Shown here in pieces: positions 45,686-53,859 of a stretch of 64,000 nucleotides of DNA. The DNA is from Crenobacter oryzisoli (GTDB lineage Bacteria > Pseudomonadota > Gammaproteobacteria > Burkholderiales > Chromobacteriaceae), in the NCBI RefSeq assembly GCF_030385785.1, contig NZ_JAUEDK010000007.1:1-64000 (forward strand), read 5' to 3'. The notes beneath the pieces are model-generated. The model saw only the letters and a program-made list of their open reading frames with translations. It had not been told where the DNA came from and did not search any database. Every line of letters begins with the position of its first letter. Within the stretch, counting starts at the first letter, position 1. The position numbers and the translations under genes are program-made.

Positions 45686-46902
45686 GCATGCCCCTTTGCA
45701 TCGGCCCGGCGCAGCACCACGCTGGCGTTGCTGCCGCCGAAGCCGAAGGAATTGCTCATCACCACCCCGAGCGCCTGTCGGCGCGGGGCGAACGCATAGT
45801 CGAGCTCGAGTGCCGGATCGAGCTGGTGGCTGCCCGGGCTGCCCGGGATCAGGCCGTTCTGCAGCGCCAGCGCAGCGATCACGATTTCCAGGGCGCCGGC
45901 CGCGCCGAGCGTGTGGCCGGTCGCGCCCTTGGTCGAGCTCATCGGCACGTCGCGGCCGAACAGTCGCATCGCCGCCTGACCTTCGGCGGCGTCGTTGCTC
46001 GGCGTCGCGGTGCCGTGCAGGTTCAGGTAGTCGACGTCGCGCGCGGCGAGGCCGGCGCTCGACAGCGCGGCCTGCATCGCGGCCTCGGCGCCGCGCCCTT
46101 CCGGGTGCGGCGACGACATGTGGTAGGCGTCGCTCGATTCGCCGACGCCGGCCAGCAGCACCGCATCGCCCGGCAGTGTGTCGGCCGGGCGCTCGAGCAG
46201 CGCGAACGCCGCCGCCTCGCCGATCGAAATGCCGCGGCGCGCCGCGTCGTACGGGCGGCAGGGTTCGGGCGACACCAGTTCGAGCGAATTGAAGCCATAC
46301 AGCGTCGTCAGGCACAGGCTGTCGACGCCGCCGACCACCGCCGCGTCGATGACGCCGGCGTCGATCAGCCTGGCTGCGCTCGCGAACACCTTCGCGCCCG
46401 ACGAGCAGGCGGTCGACACGGCGAAGGCCGGGCCCGCCAGGCCCAGAGTGCGGGAGACCACGTCGGTCAGCGCATAGGGCGTGTGCCTGGTCTGGTAATT
46501 CGGCGGATCGACGAAGGCGCCGCTCGAATCGAGCTTGCGGTACGCCTGCTCGGTTTCCAGGATGCCAGCGGTGCTGGTGCCGAGAAACACGCCGACGCGC
46601 GCGGCACCGTAACGTTGCGCAGCGCGGCGCACCGCTTCGGCGAAGCCGTCCTGCTCGAGCGCCATCAGTGCGAGCCTGTTGTTGCGGCAGTTGTAATCGG
46701 CCAGTTCGGCCGGCAGCCGGTAGTCGTCGACCCCCGCCACCTCGCCGATATGCGTGGACAGTTCGACGGTCTCGAACGTGCAGCGCGCAAGGCCGCTGCG
46801 ATTGGTGCTGAGCGTGTCGAGCGTCGCGCCAAGGCCCGCGCCGAGACAGCTCGTCGCGGTAAAACAGGAGAGATGCAAGGCTTGCACGGCTCTTCCTTCC
46901 AT
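45682..46902 (-). CDS. Beta-ketoacyl-ACP synthase of the polyene cluster
   Basis: 406 residues. Complete catalytic triad: Cys in VSTACSSGAKV, His in LHGTATPSNDAAE and His in KGATGHTLGAAG. GEAAAFALLE and SNSFGFGGSNASVVL are typical FabF-like ends. Extends the aryl starter with malonyl-ACP. The start is ATG 46902, coupled to the deacetylase stop (TGATG); a downstream GTG would remove a few residues. It is the only full ketosynthase in the cluster, whereas many aryl-polyene loci have two or three. Confidence 0.92.
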   Translation of the reverse strand: MEGRAVQALHLSCFTATSCLGAGLGATLDTLSTNRSGLARCTFETVELSTHIGEVAGVDDYRLPAELADYNCRNNRLALMALEQDGFAEAVRRAAQRYGAARVGVFLGTSTAGILETEQAYRKLDSSGAFVDPPNYQTRHTPYALTDVVSRTLGLAGPAFAVSTACSSGAKVFASAARLIDAGVIDAAVVGGVDSLCLTTLYGFNSLELVSPEPCRPYDAARRGISIGEAAAFALLERPADTLPGDAVLLAGVGESSDAYHMSSPHPEGRGAEAAMQAALSSAGLAARDVDYLNLHGTATPSNDAAEGQAAMRLFGRDVPMSSTKGATGHTLGAAGALEIVIAALALQNGLIPGSPGSHQLDPALELDYAFAPRRQALGVVMSNSFGFGGSNASVVLRRADAKGHA

Positions 46903-47732
46903 CAAGATTGAAAATCGGCTGGCTGCGGCATCAGTGCTTCGGCCAGCGTCACGGTGTTGAGACCCCGCTGGCGGATCGCCGCGAGCAGATCCGGCAGCAC
47001 TTCGAGGATGACCGGTGCACCCGAACTCGTGCGCGCGGCATGCGCGTCGTGCAGCAGCAGGATGTCGCCGCCGGCAAGATTCCGGCTCAGTACCTCGAGC
47101 ACCCGCGACGGATCATTCTGACGCGTGTCGAACGCGCGCCGGGTCCAGCTCGCCAGCGTCAGGTTCCTGCGGTGCAGCACCGGCTCGAGAAACGGGTTTC
47201 GAAGCCCGGCCGGCGCGCGGAAAAAGCGCGGTGTCATGCCGGTGATTTCGGCTAGCGTGCGCTGCGCGGCATCCACTTCGCGCGCGAGCGCGACCGGGCC
47301 GCGCAGCGAGAAGCTGTGATGATGATGCTGGCTGTGGTTTTCCACGGCATGACCGCGCGCGACGATCTCGCGGCACAGCGCCGGATGACGGCGCGCTTCG
47401 CTGCCGATGCAGAAGAAGGTCGCGCGCGCGCCGGCCGCGTCGAGCTGGTCGAGCACACGCGGTGTGACCTCGGGGTCGGGGCCGTCGTCGATCGTGATCG
47501 CCACGCTGCCGCACGCGGCCGCTGCGTCGGGCAGCCGCGTCCAGTTCGGCCCGAGCAGCCGACTCCTCGGCCACAGGCCGGCGGCGGCCAGCACCGCGTG
47601 GTCGGCGACGAGGCCGGCCAGCCACCACGGCCACGCAGAGGGGTGCCATAGCACGGCGCCCGCCGCGCTAGCGTGCAGCGCCATCGAGGCGGTGATCAGC
47701 GGCGTCGGTCGCCAAGGTTGTCGTGCGTTCAT
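46902..47732 (-). CDS. Polysaccharide deacetylase-family protein (NodB domain)
   Basis: 276 residues. Two or three N-terminal hydrophobic stretches, then a NodB catalytic domain: AITIDDGPDPEVTP (Asp base plus metal Asp), ENHSQHHHHSF (metal His pair), RFFRAPAGLRNP, and LLLHDAH near the end. Members occur in aryl-polyene loci, where they may trim a carbohydrate on the pigment. Membrane-anchored or exported orientation is inferred from the N-terminus. Confidence 0.88.
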   Translation of the reverse strand: MNARQPWRPTPLITASMALHASAAGAVLWHPSAWPWWLAGLVADHAVLAAAGLWPRSRLLGPNWTRLPDAAAACGSVAITIDDGPDPEVTPRVLDQLDAAGARATFFCIGSEARRHPALCREIVARGHAVENHSQHHHHSFSLRGPVALAREVDAAQRTLAEITGMTPRFFRAPAGLRNPFLEPVLHRRNLTLASWTRRAFDTRQNDPSRVLEVLSRNLAGGDILLLHDAHAARTSSGAPVILEVLPDLLAAIRQRGLNTVTLAEALMPQPADFQS

Positions 47733-48436
47733 CGATGCGTCTCACTCACGCTAAAGTTCACCCTATCCAGCCACAATGTCCAGAGCGCTCGCCACGCACT
47801 CCAGTCGTGTCCGCCGGGCACGCCGAAGCGGTGCTCGGCCGGCCAGCAGTCCCCTGCCAGGTTCTGGCTCGAACGGAAGCGGTCGTCGTGGGCCAGCCCC
47901 AGGCTGACCGGCAGCTGGTGCGCCCCGCCGTTGGCGAGCCAGTACCAGACGCGCGCCTCGAGTTCGCGTGCATCCCAGTCGGGAGTCTGCGTCGCCGCCC
48001 ATGTGGCTGGGGAACCTGACCCGCGTATTGCCTGCTCCAGCGCCCGGGTACCCAGATAGGGAGCGATCGCCAGCGCACCTTCTACGCCCTCGGCAGATTC
48101 GGCCAGATGCGCGAGCGTCAGCAAGGCACCGAGCGAAATGCCGGCGAGCCAGATCCGCTCGTAATGGTCCCGCCACGGTGCGAGCGCATCGGCCAGGCGC
48201 GACAGCGCCACGCCCTGCGTGACTGCGAGCGGGTCGATAGGCAACAGCAACAGCGCGGCGTGCGGATGGCGTTCGCCCAGCTCGGCGACGAAACCGCGCT
48301 CAACGAAATCCTGTGGGCGGCAGTATGCGCCTGGCAGCAGCACGACGAGCGAGTTGTTCGGCCCGGGCTTAGGCGCGGCGAAGAACTGCGCGTCATCCGT
48401 GCACGGCGGCATCGGCCAGTCAGTCTGCGGATTCAT
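47729..48436 (-). CDS. Alpha/beta hydrolase in the polyene operon
   Basis: 235 residues from ATG 48436. Nucleophile elbow GIS-LG in IWLAGISLGALLTLAHLA, Asp candidate in LGLAHDDRF, and catalytic His in PGGHDWSAWRALW. No signal peptide, so cytosolic. It is clearly related to the lipoprotein hydrolase at 53050-53829 (shared PG, DF, GF-AEL, IWL-GISLG, HDW). Probably a thioesterase or esterase acting on the polyene; substrate unknown. Its start overlaps the exporter relic. Confidence 0.82.
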   Translation of the reverse strand: MNPQTDWPMPPCTDDAQFFAAPKPGPNNSLVVLLPGAYCRPQDFVERGFVAELGERHPHAALLLLPIDPLAVTQGVALSRLADALAPWRDHYERIWLAGISLGALLTLAHLAESAEGVEGALAIAPYLGTRALEQAIRGSGSPATWAATQTPDWDARELEARVWYWLANGGAHQLPVSLGLAHDDRFRSSQNLAGDCWPAEHRFGVPGGHDWSAWRALWTLWLDRVNFSVSETHR

Positions 48437-48630
48437 AGCGGTCCAGCATTGCGGAGAATAGCAGGGCCAGCAACGCCTCGAGCACCGGTGGTGCTGCCGA
48501 GTGCGGTGATGCTGTCGCCGATCGCGGCTTTGAGACCATCGGCGGAAAAACGTGCGCGTGTCACCAGCAGCGCGCCGATGGCCTGCGCCAGCAGCCACAG
48601 GTCTACGTTCAGGGCGCGGCGTTGTTTCAC
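48420..48630 (-). pseudogene. Relic of an MMPL-family exporter gene (large internal deletion)
   Basis: GTG at 48630 overlaps the LolA-like gene stop (GTGA), as in an intact operon. The first 31 codons (LWLLAQAIGALLVTRARFSA) match the start of MMPL exporters of aryl-polyene loci, which run to roughly 750-800 residues. Directly afterwards, in another frame, comes what looks like an MMPL C-terminus (PPVLEALLALLFSAMLDRYE) with TGA at 48420-48422, overlapping the hydrolase start. More than 90% of the gene is gone and the frame is broken. Identification by resemblance and position; the N-terminal match is the firmer half. Confidence 0.6.
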
Positions 48631-49196
48631 TGCCCGGCCTTGTCGATCGTCATCACCGAGCGGTCGCCGTCGGCCTGGATGATCTCGATCTGGCGCAGCT
48701 CGGTGCGCACCCCGCTGATGCGCACGCGGCTGACCTTGGCGAGCATCTTGCTCGACAGCGGCGTCAGCCGCAGCGTCCAGCGCTCAAAGCGCCCGTCCAG
48801 CTCGTTGCGGTACGCCGCTTCGAGTGCACCCCTGTCGCCGGCGAGCGTCGCGCGGATACTGTCGATAAACGCCGCGATCTCGGGGTAGTCCTGCAGTTTC
48901 AGCACGTGACGGCGGTTGCCGCGCTCGATAGTGAGCGTGCCGGCATCGAGCAGCAGCGCCTCGGCCTTCGGCTGTAAGGTGCGCTTCTCGAGATGGCCGG
49001 GCGCCGTGTAGGCGAGTTCGCCCGACGATTCGAGCGGCTTGTCGATCAGGCCGATGTACTGCTTCTCGGTGAACGTGGCGTGCGCCGATTTCGTCTGCGC
49101 CAGCTGGGCCAGCAGTTGGTTCAGGTCGAACTCGGCTGCGTGGCTGGCTAGCGGCAGCATCAGCAACACGGCCAGAAAACGCAGTTTAGTCAGCAT
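48627..49196 (-). CDS. LolA-like outer-membrane lipoprotein carrier of the polyene cluster
   Basis: 189 residues. Signal peptide MLTKLRFLAVLLMLPLASHA, then a LolA-fold body: FDLNQLLAQLAQTKSAHATF, FTEKQYIGLIDKPLESSGEL and a C-terminal VRISGVRTELRQIEI. Aryl-polyene loci encode such a protein, thought to move the acylated pigment across the periplasm. It normally acts with the MMPL exporter, whose gene next door is broken. Confidence 0.87.
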   Translation of the reverse strand: MLTKLRFLAVLLMLPLASHAAEFDLNQLLAQLAQTKSAHATFTEKQYIGLIDKPLESSGELAYTAPGHLEKRTLQPKAEALLLDAGTLTIERGNRRHVLKLQDYPEIAAFIDSIRATLAGDRGALEAAYRNELDGRFERWTLRLTPLSSKMLAKVSRVRISGVRTELRQIEIIQADGDRSVMTIDKAGQ

Positions 49197-50091
49197 GGTC
49201 AGCCCAGAAATCGTAGAAGTTGAACCAGTTGTACGGCGCCGTGCGGCATTGCTGCTCGAGCCGTGCCGCGTAGTTGGTGAGCGCGCCCTGCACCGCCGCT
49301 TCGCGTCCTCCGCGCTCGACGGCCGAAAAGTCGGCGAGTTCGGAAAAGTGCAGCCGGTAGCGGTTGCCACCCAGGTACAGGCCGGTCATGAACAGCACCG
49401 GGCGGCGCAATACCGCGGCGAGCCGCAAGGGGCCGAGCGGGAAGGCCGCGTCGGCGCCGAGGAACGGTCTCTTTGCCATCGCTTCCTGCTGCGGGCTGCG
49501 GTCGCCGAGCATGCCGACCAGGTCGCCCGCTTCGAGCCGTGTCTTCATGGCCAGCATTGAGTCGAGGTGGCCGAGCGGGATGATTGCTTCCTGCAACGAC
49601 GGGTTGATCGCGGCGAGCGTCGCCTGGATCTGGCGCGCGTTGTCAGGGTACATCACCAGTGTGACGCGCAGCTCCGAGTTCCAGCGGCCGGCGGCGCGCA
49701 GCGCCTCGAAGCTGCCAAGATGCGAGCCGAGCAGGAACACGCCGTCGCCGCGCGCCATCGCCTCCTCGACCAGCTCGCGACCCTCGATCTCGATCTCGAA
49801 CAGGTCATCGCGTTCGTTCAGCAGATACAGTCGGTCGAGCACCGTCGACGCGAAACAGAAGAAGTGTCGCCAGCGTTCCGCGAGGCTGGCGGGGCGACCG
49901 AACAGCCGGGCCAGATAGTCGCGCGATGCCGCGCCGGCGGGGCCGGGGAACAGCAGGAAATACAGCGTGATCGGGTAGAGCAGCGCCCTTGCCGGTCTGC
50001 GTCCCAGGCGCAGTGCCAGATGGCGCATCACGCCGAGCCAGAAGGTGGAGCCGCGTTCGGCGCGATTGGCCCAGACGGCATTCGCCTTCAC
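49186..50091 (-). CDS. LpxL/HtrB-type lysophospholipid acyltransferase
   Basis: 301 residues from GTG 50091 (overlapping the dehydratase stop). N-terminal FWLGVMRHLALRLGRRPARA anchors it in the membrane. The acyltransferase motif is LLGSHLGSFEALRA (HxxxxE) and a second is LVGMLGDRSPQQ. In aryl-polyene loci this family joins the polyene carboxylate to a lipid core. Overlaps the LolA-like gene by 11 bp. Confidence 0.88.
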   Translation of the reverse strand: MKANAVWANRAERGSTFWLGVMRHLALRLGRRPARALLYPITLYFLLFPGPAGAASRDYLARLFGRPASLAERWRHFFCFASTVLDRLYLLNERDDLFEIEIEGRELVEEAMARGDGVFLLGSHLGSFEALRAAGRWNSELRVTLVMYPDNARQIQATLAAINPSLQEAIIPLGHLDSMLAMKTRLEAGDLVGMLGDRSPQQEAMAKRPFLGADAAFPLGPLRLAAVLRRPVLFMTGLYLGGNRYRLHFSELADFSAVERGGREAAVQGALTNYAARLEQQCRTAPYNWFNFYDFWADHAD

Positions 50092-50411
50092 CGCGCCCCC
50101 TTGGGATCGCCAAAGCGCAGTTCGCACTGGGCGACGGTGCTCCCGGCCGCGTCGCGGATCGTGCAGCGCCAGCCACCTGCGCGTGCCGGCGCCGCGTCGA
50201 GTGCCAGCACGCTGCCCGGCCCGACCGGGGCGAGAAATTTGGCCGACACCAGGTTGAGCGCGCCGGGCGTCAGCGCCAGCGCGCCTTCGAGCGCCAGCAC
50301 CGCGTAATCGAGCAGCGCGGCGCCGGGCAGAATGGGCTGGGCCGGGAAGTGACCGGGAAACGCCGGGTGGTCGGCCGGAACCGTCAGGGTTAACGACAGG
50401 TGCTCAGTCAT
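50088..50411 (-). CDS. Small 3-hydroxyacyl-ACP dehydratase (FabZ-like, ApeI-like)
   Basis: 107 residues. HPAFPGHFPAQPILPGAALL is the FabZ hotdog motif with the catalytic His; the partner acidic residue is in the helix LLDYAVLAL, where Asp replaces the usual Glu. Likely pairs with the dehydratase at 44436-44900 to dehydrate hydroxyacyl intermediates to the conjugated chain. Overlaps both neighbours. Confidence 0.87.
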   Translation of the reverse strand: MTEHLSLTLTVPADHPAFPGHFPAQPILPGAALLDYAVLALEGALALTPGALNLVSAKFLAPVGPGSVLALDAAPARAGGWRCTIRDAAGSTVAQCELRFGDPKGAR

Positions 50412-51747
50412 CGGTGGCAGCATCCTGCAAGGCGGCACGCAGTTCGGCCAACGGCAGTTTGCCGGTGGCGTTGCGCGGCAGTGCCGCGACGAATTTCAGC
50501 GGTCGCGGTAGGAAGGCCGCATCGATGCGTTGGCGCAGCGCCGAGAGCAGCACCGTGCGCTCGAGCTCGGGCGCGACCACCAGCGCGGCGAGCCGCGCGA
50601 CGCTGCCGATACCCTCCTCCTCGGGCAGGAAGAATATCCCGTCCGTGACACCGGGGATCGTCAGCAGCTGCTGGGTCAGATAGGCGAGCGAGCTGCGCTT
50701 GCCGGCGACGTTGACGAGGTCGGCGGTACGCCCGAGCAGCCGGAAGTGCCGCGTGCCTAGCAATTCGACCCGGTCGTTGAGCGGCTGTTCCTTCCAGACG
50801 TGGCCGCCGTGCACGATCGCGCGCTCGGCGCCGTCGGGACGCAGCTGGACGCCCGGCATGCATTCCCAGCACTCGGTCGATGCGCTGCGTCGGGTGGCGA
50901 GCTGGCCGGCCTCGGTGCAGCCGTAGATTTCCAGCAGCGGCGCCTCGAAGCGGGCTTCCAGCTCGCCGGCCAGTTCGCCCGACAGCGGCGCGGTGGCGCT
51001 GGTGATCAAGGCCAGCTGCGGGACGGGTAGCCCGCTCTCGAGCAGGGTACGCAGGTGAAAAGGGGTGGAGACCAGCACGCGCGGCGCTGGCAAGGCGGCC
51101 AGTACCGCCTCTACGTCGGCCGGGTAGAACGGACGCTCCGCGCACAGCAGCCCGCCGCCCAGCAGCGGCAGCAGCACGGTCGACTCGAGGCCGTACATAT
51201 GCTGCGCCGGCACGGTGCCGAGCAGTGAGAAGCCGGGCTCGAGCCCCAGGCTTTCCACGCCGGCGCGAGTGGTCTCGACCAGCGCGCCCCAGTACTTGTC
51301 ATGCCCTTGCGGGCGCCCGGTCGAACCCGAGGTGAACACGCGGGCGATCCGCTGGCCGGCCGGCAGGCTGGGCGGTGGCCAGTGACTGGCATCCGATGCG
51401 GCCAAGAGGGTCGCGTCGATCAGCAGTGTGGGCAGCGCGATGTCGCTGTCCGGCCGATCGCTCAGGCAGCCGAGCGCCGGGTAGTCCTCGCAGAGCTGCG
51501 CGATGGTTTGCTCGCTGTGCGACGCCGGCAGCAGGCACAGGATGCCACGCAGCGCACAAGCGTACAGTGCCACCGCGAACAGGTAGCGGTTCTGGCAGGC
51601 GTTGAGCAGCGCCTCGCGCTCGGGCAGTTGTTCGGCCAGCGTCGTGACGTCGGCGATAAAGCGGCCGGCGCTATGCTCATGGTCGGCGAAGCGCGCGAGC
51701 GGCCGCGCCGCGTCGTCGTGAGCGATCAGGGGGTAATGGAGCGACAT
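50404..51747 (-). CDS. AMP-forming aryl/acyl-ACP ligase (ApeH-like)
   Basis: 447 residues, shorter than typical acyl-CoA synthetases but normal for this cluster type. ATP loop TSGSTGRPQGHDK, acyl pocket VPAQHMYGLE, GCTEAG, hinge GRTADLVNVAGKR and the catalytic lysine in LPRNATGKL. Activates 3- or 4-hydroxybenzoate from XanB2 and loads it on the ACP. Overlaps the membrane-protein gene by one base. Confidence 0.88.
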   Translation of the reverse strand: MSLHYPLIAHDDAARPLARFADHEHSAGRFIADVTTLAEQLPEREALLNACQNRYLFAVALYACALRGILCLLPASHSEQTIAQLCEDYPALGCLSDRPDSDIALPTLLIDATLLAASDASHWPPPSLPAGQRIARVFTSGSTGRPQGHDKYWGALVETTRAGVESLGLEPGFSLLGTVPAQHMYGLESTVLLPLLGGGLLCAERPFYPADVEAVLAALPAPRVLVSTPFHLRTLLESGLPVPQLALITSATAPLSGELAGELEARFEAPLLEIYGCTEAGQLATRRSASTECWECMPGVQLRPDGAERAIVHGGHVWKEQPLNDRVELLGTRHFRLLGRTADLVNVAGKRSSLAYLTQQLLTIPGVTDGIFFLPEEEGIGSVARLAALVVAPELERTVLLSALRQRIDAAFLPRPLKFVAALPRNATGKLPLAELRAALQDAATDD

Positions 51748-52397
51748 TAGGAGTCTCGTCTGCCCGAGCCGTCACGGCCAAGGGCGCGGTAAGCGCGGAA
51801 GGTATCGGTAAAGCGCAGCTGGTCGCGCCAGTGCGGCAGCGCGCGCAAGCGCAGCGCGAATTCGACGACGAACATCAGCCCGACGAGCGGAAACACCAAC
51901 AGGTTGCTGAAGAAGGACCAGACGGACAGCGGCGCGACGAAAAACAACAGTGTCGAGATCGTGGCCATCGCCAGGAAGAACAGCGTCCAGGCCTGTGTTG
52001 CGCGGCGCGTATAGCGGGTGACAGCGTCGTCGAGCTCGCCGTGGATCAGCGCCGCGATCTGGTGGCACAACGGCGTCTGGCCGGGCAACAGCGTGCGGCC
52101 GAACATCAGCGCCAGCGCAAACTGCGTGCCGGCGTCCTGCAGGAAATACAGCCAGTGAAAGTGCCCGGTGAACCAGTCCAGCCGGCTGGCGACCAGTGCG
52201 GCGCCCAGCACCGGCACGGCAAGTGCCAAGCGCCGCCGCCCGGCGGCGAGACAGAGCAGGACCAGCGCGGCGATGGGCGGGGCCAGCGCCAGCAGCACGC
52301 CGAGCAAGGCGTGCTGTGCGGGGGCTTCGAGCACCCAGTGCGACAGCAGCAAATAGCCGGCGAAGCTTCCCGCCAGCATGGGCACGCGCCAATTCAT
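51747..52397 (-). CDS. COG4648-type membrane protein of the polyene cluster
   Basis: 216 residues with about six hydrophobic segments (VPMLAGSFAGYLLLSH, LLALAPPIAALVLLCL, AWTLFFLAMATISTLLFFVA, FFSNLLVFPLVGLMFVVEFA) and a conserved-looking CHQIAALIHGELDDAVTRYT loop. Such a protein is regularly found beside the ACP and ligase in aryl-polyene loci; its role is unknown. ATG overlaps the ACP stop (TGATG). Confidence 0.8.
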   Translation of the reverse strand: MNWRVPMLAGSFAGYLLLSHWVLEAPAQHALLGVLLALAPPIAALVLLCLAAGRRRLALAVPVLGAALVASRLDWFTGHFHWLYFLQDAGTQFALALMFGRTLLPGQTPLCHQIAALIHGELDDAVTRYTRRATQAWTLFFLAMATISTLLFFVAPLSVWSFFSNLLVFPLVGLMFVVEFALRLRALPHWRDQLRFTDTFRAYRALGRDGSGRRDS

Positions 52398-52654
52398 CAA
52401 CAGGTGCGGTGAGCGGCGATATGCGCAGACAGGTTGGCAAGCGAGGCGAAGATGCGCACATTGTCTTCGCTGTCCGAGCGTAGCTGGAAGCCATAGCGCT
52501 TGGACACCACCAGCGCGATTTCAAGAATATCGATCGAGTCCAGTCCCAGTCCGTCGCCGTACAGCGGCGCGGCCGGGTCGATTTCCTGCGGGGCCGTTTC
52601 CAGATTCAATGCCTCGACGATCAGGCCGGCCACTTCCAATTCAAGTTCAGACAT
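52397..52654 (-). CDS. Acyl carrier protein of the polyene cluster
   Basis: 85 residues from ATG 52654 with GGAG upstream. The phosphopantetheine serine is in GDGLGLDSIDILEIAL (DS motif). Strongly acidic and helical as expected. It is the first gene of the long minus-strand operon running to 43720; only one ACP gene is visible, whereas many aryl-polyene loci have two. Confidence 0.92.
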   Translation of the reverse strand: MSELELEVAGLIVEALNLETAPQEIDPAAPLYGDGLGLDSIDILEIALVVSKRYGFQLRSDSEDNVRIFASLANLSAHIAAHRTC

Positions 52655-52847
52655 CACTTTAACTCCAGAAACGAGCGCTGCCGGTACTGTTCGGCGGCGA
52701 AAATCGTTAATTTTAAGAGACTTAACGCTATTCAGGCAATGCAAACGGCCTAAAGGCCGTGCCGGCAACGGCAGATCGCTCGGTGCGACTGTGCGAGCGC
52801 TCACTGGCCAAGCGGCAGGAGGCTTTGCTATATCGGGAAGACGCTAA
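52655..52847. other. Promoter region of the polyene operon
   Basis: About 190 bp between the ACP start and the foldback element. It is less GC-rich near 52690-52740 and is the only place for the operon promoter. No recognisable regulator site. Confidence 0.4.
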
Positions 52848-53035
52848 GAGCCTGTTCAAAGTCTTTTTACGGACTGCGCTGGCCGTTTGCCGGGCCAGCC
52901 CTACGGGGCCGTCCCCTGCCGGCGCATCGCTTTGTCGTTCGCCCCAGGCAGTGAACGACACTGCGGCGGGACTCTCTCCTAGCGCTGCATCCGGCAGGGG
53001 ACGGCCGCAGCCGCAAAAAGACTTTGAACAGGCTC
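52848..53035. repeat. 188-bp foldback/MITE-like element with nested inverted repeats
   Basis: Terminal arms of 25 bp match with one mismatch: 52848-52872 (starts GAGCCTGTTCAAAGTC) and 53011-53035 (ends GACTTTGAACAGGCTC). Inside, GGCCGTCCCCTGCCGG pairs with CCGGCAGGGGACGGCC and TGTCGTTC with GAACGACA, so almost the whole element folds on itself. No open frame, no clear target duplication. It ends 14 bp before the hydrolase ATG. Confidence 0.8.
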
Positions 53036-53049
53036 CAAGGGGGCGCGCC

Positions 53050-53829
53050 ATGCAATTGTCCCGTCTGTTTCCTGTATTGTTCCTGCTCGTCATTCTGGGC
53101 GGATGCTACGGCCGGTTGCAAAGACCGATCCCGAGTAGCTACTACGGCGGGCAGCCTGCGCAGCGCAGCGACACACTGCTGGTGATGTTGCCCGGCATCA
53201 ATGACCAGCGGGAGGACTTTGCCCGCGAGGGCTTCATTGCTGAACTCAGGCGGCGCGCCATCAGGGCCGACGTCGTCAGCGTTGCCAGTCACGCCGGCTA
53301 TTATTTCAGCGGCGAACTGGTCGAACGGCTCCATCAAGACATCATCCTGCCCGCCCGCCGCGAAGGATATCGGAGCATCTGGCTGATCGGGATTTCGCTG
53401 GGCGGCATGGGCTGCATGCTCTACGCCGACGAGCATCCGGAACAGCTGAGCGGCGTCGTTCTGATCGCGCCGTTCCTCGGGCGCGATACCGAGCTGCAGG
53501 ACTTGCGCAAGCAGGGGCTCCAGCGCTGGCTGGCGAGTCCGACGCCGTGGCTCGCGATCGATCGGCGCAGCCGCGAGGCGTGGCAATGGGTGGCGCACCG
53601 TAGCGACAATGCCGAGCCAGCGTTCTACCTCGCCTACGGCAGGCAAGATCGCTATGCGGCGGGTCAGCAATTGCTCGCCCAGCTCGGCACGCCCACCTAC
53701 CTGATCGATCTCGATGGCGCACATGACTGGCCTACCTGGCAATTGCTGTGGAGCGACCTGCTGCAGGGGCCGCTCGGCGCGGCGCTGGCTGGCCGGAAAG
53801 TCCCGCCCGCGGTGGCGAGCGTGCACTGA
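53050..53829 (+). CDS. Alpha/beta hydrolase lipoprotein, paralogue of the polyene-operon hydrolase
   Basis: 259 residues from ATG 53050 (AAGGGGG upstream). Lipobox VILGGC near residue 18 predicts an envelope lipoprotein. Nucleophile elbow in SIWLIGISLGGMGCMLYA; acid candidate in LAYGRQDRYAAG; His in LDGAHDWPTWQLLW. It shares the order and wording of motifs with the cytosolic hydrolase at 47729-48436. The foldback element lies directly upstream and may have displaced its original promoter. Substrate unknown; an envelope step in polyene or lipid handling is a guess. Confidence 0.8.
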   Translation: MQLSRLFPVLFLLVILGGCYGRLQRPIPSSYYGGQPAQRSDTLLVMLPGINDQREDFAREGFIAELRRRAIRADVVSVASHAGYYFSGELVERLHQDIILPARREGYRSIWLIGISLGGMGCMLYADEHPEQLSGVVLIAPFLGRDTELQDLRKQGLQRWLASPTPWLAIDRRSREAWQWVAHRSDNAEPAFYLAYGRQDRYAAGQQLLAQLGTPTYLIDLDGAHDWPTWQLLWSDLLQGPLGAALAGRKVPPAVASVH

Positions 53830-53836
53830 CAAGACA

Positions 53837-53859
53837 ACGCCCCGCATTGCGGGGCGTTT
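53837..53859. terminator. Terminator joined to a parS-like site (second copy)
   Basis: Perfect 9-bp stem ACGCCCCGC / GCGGGGCGT, loop ATT, then TTT. Same preceding AAGACA and same following bases as at 32031-32055. Lies between convergent genes. Confidence 0.85.
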
